64,000 nucleotides of DNA from Helicobacter marmotae (lineage in GTDB: Bacteria; Campylobacterota; Campylobacteria; Campylobacterales; Helicobacteraceae): the NCBI RefSeq assembly GCF_003364255.1, contig NZ_NXLR01000004.1, positions 58,642 through 122,641 on the forward strand. The letters run 5' to 3'. The translations under genes were made by a program, and so were the position numbers. This document shows positions 57,446-64,000 of the stretch, in pieces (positions within the stretch are counted from its first letter, which is position 1; each line of letters begins with the position of its first letter). Under the pieces are notes generated by a model that saw nothing but the letters and a program-made list of their open reading frames with translations, ran no database searches and was not told the DNA's origin.

Positions 57446-60106
57446 ATGCAGCACCCTCCCAAGCATTCTCCCTTATTAGGAACTTCGCAGATAGAATTTG
57501 TCTCCCAAAGTATTATCCAACTCCTTGATAGCATAGATAAGGAGCTAAAAGAAACATTTATTATCATCAAAGACGCTCTAGAAAAGCAAGACAAAAACAC
57601 ATTGCTCCATACACTTAAATGCTCACAAGATAAAACTTTATCTATTATTAAGGCTTTTACGCTTTATCATATGCTATTAAATATTATTGAAGAGCTCAAT
57701 TTAAGTACGCAAACACAGCCCAATCAACTCCCCCAAACATTACAAGAGCTTGCAAAAGAGGGCTATCAAAGCACAGATATATTAGAGATTTTAGAATCTT
57801 TATGCTTTTATCCTGTATTTACCGCCCACCCTACAGAATCGCGCCGCCGCACATTCCTAGAGGCACATCATCAAATGAGTGAATACATCAAAGCGATTTT
57901 GTTTTATGATGATAAAAATGCCAAAGAGAAACTACTTTATCGCTTGAAATTGCTATGGCATACGCATTTAGTGAGAAGTGAGAAAATGGAGATTCTCTAT
58001 GAGCTAGATAATTTGCTCTATATTATTGAAAGCTCTATCCTCTTCTCTGCTACGCAAGTGCTAGGCTTTGTGCAAAGTATGCTAAATACGCCCTTAGAAT
58101 CTTCGCCCATTATTTTAGGGAGCTGGATAGGTGGAGATAGAGATGGTAATCCCTATGTGAGTAATGAGATTATGACTAAGGCTATGAAAATCGCACATCA
58201 TAGTATTATTGATATATACATTAAGCAAACCCAAAAACTCCTCCGCGAGCTTTCACTCTCAATAGATTTCATCAAGCCCTCCCGTGCTCTTATGCAGTCT
58301 TTGCATAATGAAATATGCGAACTTCCTAACGGGGAAGCTACACTCTATGCCAAAGAGCCCTTTCGTGCTAAACTTTACTTGATAAAGAAAAAGCTCAAAA
58401 ACCGCCTTATAGCAATTAATGCTCCTCAAAGCATTAGCTTTACTTATAAGGATTCTAAAGAGCTTTTAGCAGATATTGATATGCTTATAGAATCTTTGGA
58501 TCCCACATTGGCACAAGGCTTAGTGGAGTTTCGGCATTTAGTGTTGCTTGGTGGGTTTCATCTCTTTAGGCTTGATTTTAGAGAGCATAGAGATGAGATT
58601 TTAAACACTATAAGTGAGGTTTTTTGCTTGCTTGGCTTAAGTGATAGCGATTTTAAAGATCTCAACGAGCATAAGAAATGCGAGATTCTAAGCTTTGCTT
58701 TAAGCAAGAAATACAATCTCCACACGATTATTGATGAATTATCTAGCCCCTCTAAACGTCTTGTCGGTGCGTTTTTACGCATACAATGGGCAAAAACGCA
58801 TATCTCAGAGCATATTTTGCAAAGTTTTATTATCTCTATGAGCACAGAGGCGAGTGATTTGCTCTGCGTGCTGTGGTTGGCAAAGCAAAGTGGCTTGTGG
58901 AAAGCAGGCAAGGCAGGTAAAAAAGGTAGGGCAAGCATTTCTATCACGCCACTTTTTGAGACTATTGATGACTTGCAAAGGGCTCAACACATCATTGACA
59001 CACTTTGTGCTAATGCCCACTATAGGCAGTATCTCACTGATAATAACAATACGCAAGAAGTAATGGTGGGCTATTCAGATTCAAGCAAAGACGGCGGGAT
59101 TTTTGCAAGTAATTACAACTTGCAGAGTGCTATTGCTAATCTCATCGTTTTACAAGATAGGCTAGGGATTAAGCTTGAGTTCTTTCATGGGAGGGGTGGG
59201 AGTGTAAGTCGCGGAGGTGGGAGTTTAGAAGAAGCCCTGCTCTCATCTGTGCCCAAAAGTGTGCATGGCAGGCTTAAAACTACCGAACAAGGAGAAATGA
59301 TAAGTGCAAAATACTTAAATACACATATTGCGACTAAAAACTTCTCCTCCACGCTTGCAGCCTTGCTTAAAAAAGATATAAATGATGCCTATCCCATCGA
59401 TAATTCCCTTAAAGATAATGCCCATTATATGGAGCTATTAAAAAACGTCTCACTCACTTCTTGCGAGGCGTATCGTGGGCTTGTTTATAAGGATAAAGAC
59501 TTTATGAGTTATTTTAAAATGGCTACCCCCATAGCATTTATACAGAATCTCAATCTCGGCTCTCGCCCTAGCAAACGTAAAGAGAGTCAAAGGGTAGAAG
59601 ATTTGCGGGCGATTCCTTGGGTGTTTGCATGGACTCAAAACCGCTCAATAATCCCAGCGTGGTATGGTTTAGGCAGTGGTTTAGCAAGCGGGGATAAACA
59701 TATCCTTAAAGCTTGCTATGAGCAATCACTCTTTTTCAAAACTACTATTGATAATATCTCTCAAGCTATGCTTAAAGTTGATTTAGACATCGCCTATTTA
59801 TATGGAGAATTTGTCGAGGATAAGGGCATTAGAGAGCGGATATGGCAGCATATTTTTAGAGAGTATCACCTCACATTGGAGTATATTTTGCACTTAAGAG
59901 GGGAGCAGAATCTACTCGATAAGCAAAAAGACATTCGAGATTCTATCCTCTTGCGTAAGCCCTACCTCTCTGTGCTTAATCTCACACAGATTGAACTCAT
60001 TAAAACATATCAAGGCACCACATATACAAAGGCAAAGGAGAGAATCTTAGAGAGTATCCATGCTACGATTGTAGGGATCGCTCAAGGCATACGCAATACA
60101 GGCTGA
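57446..60106 (+). CDS. ppc: Phosphoenolpyruvate carboxylase
   Basis: 886 residues. Catalytic VFTAHPTESRRR, GGDRDGNPYV, FHGRGGSVSRGGG; GYSDSSKDGG; SRPSKR near residue 710; C-terminal IAQGIRNTG. Carboxylates PEP to oxaloacetate to refill the citric acid cycle. Confidence 0.97.
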   Translation: MQHPPKHSPLLGTSQIEFVSQSIIQLLDSIDKELKETFIIIKDALEKQDKNTLLHTLKCSQDKTLSIIKAFTLYHMLLNIIEELNLSTQTQPNQLPQTLQELAKEGYQSTDILEILESLCFYPVFTAHPTESRRRTFLEAHHQMSEYIKAILFYDDKNAKEKLLYRLKLLWHTHLVRSEKMEILYELDNLLYIIESSILFSATQVLGFVQSMLNTPLESSPIILGSWIGGDRDGNPYVSNEIMTKAMKIAHHSIIDIYIKQTQKLLRELSLSIDFIKPSRALMQSLHNEICELPNGEATLYAKEPFRAKLYLIKKKLKNRLIAINAPQSISFTYKDSKELLADIDMLIESLDPTLAQGLVEFRHLVLLGGFHLFRLDFREHRDEILNTISEVFCLLGLSDSDFKDLNEHKKCEILSFALSKKYNLHTIIDELSSPSKRLVGAFLRIQWAKTHISEHILQSFIISMSTEASDLLCVLWLAKQSGLWKAGKAGKKGRASISITPLFETIDDLQRAQHIIDTLCANAHYRQYLTDNNNTQEVMVGYSDSSKDGGIFASNYNLQSAIANLIVLQDRLGIKLEFFHGRGGSVSRGGGSLEEALLSSVPKSVHGRLKTTEQGEMISAKYLNTHIATKNFSSTLAALLKKDINDAYPIDNSLKDNAHYMELLKNVSLTSCEAYRGLVYKDKDFMSYFKMATPIAFIQNLNLGSRPSKRKESQRVEDLRAIPWVFAWTQNRSIIPAWYGLGSGLASGDKHILKACYEQSLFFKTTIDNISQAMLKVDLDIAYLYGEFVEDKGIRERIWQHIFREYHLTLEYILHLRGEQNLLDKQKDIRDSILLRKPYLSVLNLTQIELIKTYQGTTYTKAKERILESIHATIVGIAQGIRNTG

Positions 60107-60189
60107 AGCCAGCAATGTTTGTGGGATTGGAGTTGAATTTCAAAATAGATAGGAATCATAAAGCGAGCAAGGCTTAAAGAACACCTTAT

Positions 60190-60228
60190 AAAGCAAGGCT
60201 CTAAAGGTATCTCCTAGTCCCTTGCTTT
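60190..60228. terminator. Convergent terminator between ppc and the small periplasmic protein
   Basis: AAAGCAAGG (60190-60198) with CCTTGCTTT (60220-60228), 21-base loop, T on one side and A on the other, so it can act in both directions. Stem core AAAGCAAG matches that of the 7864-7893 hairpin. Confidence 0.55.
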
Positions 60229-60234
60229 TGTGGG

Positions 60235-60531
60235 TTATTTCTTAAGTGCTTCACCAATAGCTGAAGCAGCACCGCCTGTTTTGTCATCTGCTTTTTTCAT
60301 AGCTTTTTCTTTAAGCTCTTCTTTTTTCTTGCTTGCTTGCTCTTTGCCTTTTTGTACCTTTTGCTTTGCCTTAGTCTCTAGCTCTTTTTTATTCTCCTCT
60401 GCAACTTCTTTTGCACTTTTACCACTGGCTAATTCAGAAGTTGTTTGAAGCGTTTTTGACTTCACATCAAAAGCATTTGCGATAGAAGCACTTAAAAATA
60501 TGCCCAAAATCATAAGAAAAAATCTATTCAT
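60235..60531 (-). CDS. Small secreted Lys/Glu-rich helical protein
   Basis: 98 residues. Signal peptide ending ASIANA, then an almost wholly charged helix (KSAKEVAEENKKELETKAKQK...) of coiled-coil type. AAAGGA-like site upstream. Function unknown; similar Lys/Glu/Ala-rich periplasmic proteins occur in other Campylobacterota. Confidence 0.75.
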   Translation of the reverse strand: MNRFFLMILGIFLSASIANAFDVKSKTLQTTSELASGKSAKEVAEENKKELETKAKQKVQKGKEQASKKKEELKEKAMKKADDKTGGAASAIGEALKK

Positions 60532-60597
60532 GTCTGTCCTTTATTGGAATATTTGCTTAATAAAGCCCTTAATCATAGCAAAAATAAATAATCTTAC

Positions 60598-60918
60598 CTA
60601 TGTGAGCGTATCATATAGCCATTGCTCATAGGCATCTTGGGCTTTTGCTTCAAAGGTGATGATTTCTGGCACTTCATAGCTATGAGCAGAGAGGATAAGG
60701 GATTGTATCTCATCATAATGTGCATTGAGAGTCTTGCAAATAAGCAGCCATTCTTTGTGTTTATGGATTTTGGGGGCTTTGTTTTTGTGCTTTGCCCATA
60801 AATATTGGCTTTTGATTTTATAGTACTGCACGCATGCTACAAGACGAGATTCTAAGAGGAGTTGCGCTAGGGCTTTGGCTTCTCTTTTATTTGACGTGGT
60901 GGTAAGGAGTATAAGCAT
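60598..60918 (-). CDS. cutA: Divalent-ion tolerance protein CutA
   Basis: 106 residues. CutA1 trimer fold: LLTTTSNKREAKALAQLLLESRLVACVQ, W-(L/I)-C-KT and SYEVPEII. Cytoplasmic here (no signal). Function in metal tolerance is debated. Confidence 0.92.
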   Translation of the reverse strand: MLILLTTTSNKREAKALAQLLLESRLVACVQYYKIKSQYLWAKHKNKAPKIHKHKEWLLICKTLNAHYDEIQSLILSAHSYEVPEIITFEAKAQDAYEQWLYDTLT

Positions 60919-60977
60919 AATAGATCCTTTATGTTTAAATAGCCATCATTATAACCCAAGCGCGATTACTTGCAAGT

Positions 60978-61130
60978 GGAAGTTAGTTTGTCACCTCTTA
61001 CGGGCAGGCGTGAGAGCGACCCAAGCATCTCTACCCAAATCACTAGAGACTCAAAAAGCAATTCTTCGCTTTCTTACGAAAGTTTTAGACACAACAAGAG
61101 CGAGAGATTCACTAGTGAATCCTTAAGATT
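60978..61130. repeat. Dispersed repeat remnant before the ATP-grasp gene's 3' end
   Basis: TTTGTCACCTCTTACGGGCAGG (start of this gap) matches the CTCTTACGGGCAGG found at 63571-63584; AGCAATTCTTCGC (61058-61070) belongs to the palindromic family. No gene. Confidence 0.65.
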
Positions 61131-61148
61131 CCCCAGCTTGTATAAGCG

Positions 61149-62132
61149 CTATTGTTTTTGCAACTCTTGGCTTAAAAATGCTACGACCCTATCTGCTGCA
61201 CCACTCAAGCCTTGAGCGCGTAATTTATCTTCCACCGCACTATTGTAATTTGTATTCGTGTTTATATCATAGACCACAAGCTCGCCATTTTCCCTCTCCA
61301 TAAATTCAACACCCGCCACTTCAATGCCCCACGCTTTTAAAAACTCCTCCAACTTAGCAATCAAGGGGGTTTTGGCATTTATATCTTCCCTTATGCTAAA
61401 TTTATCCGCTCCCACCTCACAGGCTGCTCCTGCGAGCTCAGGCAGGGCATTCTTACGCTCTATCTCACATGAATCTGCGGGGCATAGCTCAAAGCTCCCT
61501 CCGCTAGTATCCACCCTCACCGCATAGTGAAACTTCCCGTCGATAAATTCCGCCCTTGTGATATAAAATGCCTTTGTGCGGATATATTCTTGCAAAAGTG
61601 TAATGCCATCAATAGGCTCTTCAAATTCACTTGAACTGACATATTGCTCAAAGCTTGCAAAATCATCAAATCGCCTTACGCCTAAGCCCTTCCCGCCTTG
61701 ATTATGCTTAGAGATAAAGGGCGTTTGCAACGCCTTTGCGCGATGTAGCAAATCTTCCTTACCAAAGACTGCCAAAGTCTTAGGCGTAACAAACCCCGCC
61801 TTATTTAACGCCAAATATTGAGCTACCTTACTCACTTCAAATTCTAAAACCTTAGAGCCATTAATAACTCTTCTCCCATAGGATTCTAACCATTGCAAAA
61901 TAGCCCGTCCATACTCTTTAGAATACGCATTACCCCTTGTGTGCGAAGACGCACTTAATCTACTCCAAAACACCCCTTGCGGCGGAGGAGAATCTAAGTC
62001 AATACTGCCCTTTGTGAGATGAATTTCACCAAAGCCAATCCCCGCTCTTTGAAATGCCGCCGCAAAAGGCGGTATCCACTCCTCATTTTCATGCAATATA
62101 TAAATGCCTTTTTGCAACTCATTAAACAACAT
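61149..62132 (-). CDS. RimK-like ATP-grasp ligase
   Basis: 327 residues. Central ATP-grasp domain: ISKHNQGGKGLGVRRF (glycine-rich loop), LLQEYI, ITRAEFIDG, and the Mg-binding VYDINTNTNYN. Family members ligate amino acids to carboxylates (RimK, LysX, peptide makers). AAGGAG precedes the ATG at 62132. Follows an MFS gene by 26 bases; substrate unknown. Confidence 0.8.
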   Translation of the reverse strand: MLFNELQKGIYILHENEEWIPPFAAAFQRAGIGFGEIHLTKGSIDLDSPPPQGVFWSRLSASSHTRGNAYSKEYGRAILQWLESYGRRVINGSKVLEFEVSKVAQYLALNKAGFVTPKTLAVFGKEDLLHRAKALQTPFISKHNQGGKGLGVRRFDDFASFEQYVSSSEFEEPIDGITLLQEYIRTKAFYITRAEFIDGKFHYAVRVDTSGGSFELCPADSCEIERKNALPELAGAACEVGADKFSIREDINAKTPLIAKLEEFLKAWGIEVAGVEFMERENGELVVYDINTNTNYNSAVEDKLRAQGLSGAADRVVAFLSQELQKQ

Positions 62133-62158
62133 CGCTACTCCTTATGTAAGATATACGC

Positions 62159-63424
62159 TTAGTCAAGCTCTCGCTTTTTAGGTATTAGCACCACGCATAT
62201 TATGGCGATAAACATTAAGATTCCAAAATACACAAAAAAGCCATTCTCTAGCCCATGCTCTTTAAACTGCAACGCGACATAATTCGCACTTCCACCAAAG
62301 AGTGCTGCCCCTATAGTGTAGCTAAAGCCCGTGCCAAGAGCACGTACATGTGAGGGGAAAAGCGTAGTTTTAAAGATCCCCGCCACCGCAGAGTAAAAGC
62401 CCAGCATAAAGCACATAAAGCCTATAATGCCAAACAAAATATAAGGATTGCTAATATCACGCATAAGCGCAAACAAAGGATAAATGCCCACAAAAGCAAA
62501 AACACAAAAAATAAGTAAAGAGGTCTTAAGCCCGATTTTATCACTCAGTGCCCCCATAAAAGGCACAACCACAAAGAGCACAGCTAAGCTTGCGAGCATA
62601 ATATTATTAGCAACACTTGGGTCTATGCCATTATTTATCATATACACCTTAGAATACACCGTGATTACATAATATGCTGGAGAGCACCCCGCAGTAATGC
62701 CCAGCACCAATAACACGCTTTTATAAGATTTAAGCAAAGCCCTAAAACTCCCTCTATCTTCATATTTTTTAAGCTCTTGGGCAGAATCATCGCGCATAAA
62801 GGTTCGCACAAGCAAGGAAAGCAGCGCCAAAACCCCACCTGTAAAAAAGAGTATCCTCCAGCCAAAATCTTGCATTTGCTCCTTATCAATAAATAAAAAC
62901 AAAAAGCTAATACTCGCCACAGCTAAAAGCTGCCCGCCAATCAAAGTAAAATACTGAAAACTTGAGTAAAAGCCCCTTTTGCCCTCCGGAGCGACTTCGC
63001 TTAAATACGCCGCAGCTATGCCATACTCCCCGCCCACTGCTAAGCCTTGAATCAGCCTAGCAAGCAATAAAAGCAAAATCGCAAAGTCCCCTATGGTGTT
63101 TTTATCAGGTAAAAAGGCGATTAAAAATGAGCCTAAAGCCATAAATACTATGCTTACTACCATAGAGCTTTTACGCCCGATTTTATCGGCAATTGAGCCA
63201 AATATCACGCTCCCCACCGGTAGCATTAAAAACCCCGCAGCAAACGCCCCAAAAACCGCAATTTGCTGCACTATAGGCGAACTCGCATTGGAAAAATTAT
63301 GTGCAAAATACACAGCCGCAAAACCATAAATATAAAAGTCAAACCATTCAACCAAGTTCCCACTGCTTGCAGCGATAACAGAGGCGATTCTCTGTGAATG
63401 AGAAATATTGCCATTGATACTCAA
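62159..63424 (-). CDS. MFS transporter, ProP/KgtP (metabolite:H+ symporter) type
   Basis: 421 residues from TTG 63424, chosen because AAGGAG lies six bases before it; upstream residues look random. Twelve helices. SGNLVEWFDFYIYGF and GSIADKIGRKSSM plus RLIQGLAVGGEYGIAAAYLSE are the metabolite:H+ symporter signatures (proline/betaine, alpha-ketoglutarate, shikimate). Substrate not readable. Confidence 0.88.
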   Translation of the reverse strand: MSINGNISHSQRIASVIAASSGNLVEWFDFYIYGFAAVYFAHNFSNASSPIVQQIAVFGAFAAGFLMLPVGSVIFGSIADKIGRKSSMVVSIVFMALGSFLIAFLPDKNTIGDFAILLLLLARLIQGLAVGGEYGIAAAYLSEVAPEGKRGFYSSFQYFTLIGGQLLAVASISFLFLFIDKEQMQDFGWRILFFTGGVLALLSLLVRTFMRDDSAQELKKYEDRGSFRALLKSYKSVLLVLGITAGCSPAYYVITVYSKVYMINNGIDPSVANNIMLASLAVLFVVVPFMGALSDKIGLKTSLLIFCVFAFVGIYPLFALMRDISNPYILFGIIGFMCFMLGFYSAVAGIFKTTLFPSHVRALGTGFSYTIGAALFGGSANYVALQFKEHGLENGFFVYFGILMFIAIICVVLIPKKRELD

Positions 63425-63559
63425 ATTCCACTCCTTTTGTATATTCTTATGCTTAAGGCAAATAAAGCGAGCATTATACCCTAAGGCTTTAAGGCAAGAC
63501 CTTTGCAGCCTACCCCCTCTCTCATTGCCCCACATTAAGGCTTACTTTGCAGGGGAAGC

Positions 63560-63884
63560 TCCCTTGTAGCCTCTTACGGGCAGGAGAGCTACCGAAGAAT
63601 CTCTCTTATCTACTAAGGACTCTTTAATGGAATCACTAGAAAATTTACCACTTTGTCATTCTGAGCCCCCAATAAGGGGTGAAGAATTGCTATTTAGATT
63701 ACTAGTAAATGCTGGATTCATTGTCATTCTGAGCTTGAGAATCAAGCGAAGAATCTCTGTGGGCGACTAGTGATTCGAATAGAGATTCTTCGCCTCCTAA
63801 AGGAGGCTCAGAATGACAACGGGATGGAATCTACTAGAAATCCAAGTAGAGATTCTTCAGCTCAAAGCCTAAGACATGACAACA
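63560..63884. repeat. Dispersed palindromic repeat cluster, copy B
   Basis: 63653-63884 is nearly the exact reverse complement of 17178-17409; its central 95-base palindromic unit (63723-63817) appears identical. 63560-63650 is a more diverged continuation. Confidence 0.85.
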
Positions 63885-63902
63885 AGTCCCAAACGTCTTT
63901 CA

Positions 63903-63925
63903 GCAGTGAGACACGCTCTCACTGC
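63903..63925. other. Hairpin near right edge, possible third member of the covarying hairpin family
   Basis: GTCTT, then GCAGTGAGA (63903-63911) with TCTCACTGC (63917-63925), 5-base loop, later CCACCT..TAAAGCG (63951-63966). The order of flanks resembles elements at 16.9 and 17.1 kb though spacing differs. The last 75 bases hold no gene. Confidence 0.4.
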
Positions 63926-64000
63926 GATAAAATTAAATCGCACGAAGTGCCACCTCTTAAAGCGTCGTCGGGGCGGGGGATATATAAGGGGGAGGGAGCG

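Overview
The window reads as chromosome of a urease-positive enterohepatic Helicobacter. Almost every housekeeping protein is epsilonproteobacterial: UreA is the gamma-beta fusion used by Helicobacter, a UreI urea channel sits inside the urease operon, and several blocks keep gene order I recall from H. pylori. These blocks are tpiA-fabI; flhX-ribE-tatD-mltD-rlpA-kdsC-lptC-lptA-engB-mrdA; pseB-coaBC-unknown; and ilvC...minD-minE-dprA-ruvX. Between them lie genes H. pylori lacks, such as hisB, argG and a sulfur cluster. No rRNA, tRNA, CRISPR array or insertion sequence was found.

Layout. 1-2710: FAD/Fe-S D-lactate dehydrogenase, cut by the left edge. 2810-7814: a giant fused restriction-modification-specificity gene with three recognition domains and two simple-sequence tracts, a G10 run near its start and a (GA)13 run between domains 2 and 3. 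7928-13419: urease operon ureA-B-I-E-F-G-H. 13587-16195: cysE-speA on the minus strand. 16252-19031: ybeY, a 900-base repeat-rich gap and rimO. 19269-24880: a small outer-membrane protein, fabI, tpiA and polA. 24882-35424: an ABC-2 permease, flhX, ribE and tatD, then an envelope cluster for peptidoglycan turnover, LPS export and PBP2 that carries a lone hisB. 35434-40174: pseB, ferritin, coaBC, an unknown conserved gene and tpx. 40397-44789: TM2 protein, TetR regulator with a candidate operator, ruvX, dprA, a divergent polysaccharide deacetylase, minE and minD.

44887-55134 holds argG and then an all-plus-strand sulfur module. The module has a Tat-exported sulfonate/nitrate-type binding protein with its permease and ATPase, an OsmC-like protein, a DszC/SfnB-like flavoprotein, an SfnG-type dimethylsulfone monooxygenase, two tandem cystine-type binding proteins, and a polar amino-acid permease and ATPase. 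Together they look like uptake and oxidative desulfonation of organosulfur compounds. The module lies exactly between minD and ilvC, which I recall as adjacent in H. pylori. 55131-64000: CDF-family transporter, ilvC, ppc, a small charged periplasmic protein, cutA, an ATP-grasp ligase and an MFS transporter.

The gaps carry a dispersed palindromic repeat family whose units run from GTCATTCTGAGC to GCTCAGAATGAC. Two nearly identical copies of about 230 bases lie about 46 kb apart in inverted orientation, and one partial copy has been inserted in frame into the restriction-modification gene. A second family, of hairpins whose arms differ in sequence but stay perfectly paired, occurs near 16.9-17.1 kb.

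The strongest candidates for unusual biology are the doubly switchable three-domain restriction-modification gene, the sulfur module and the hairpin and palindrome families. All calls come from reading the sequence by eye; no database search was run.
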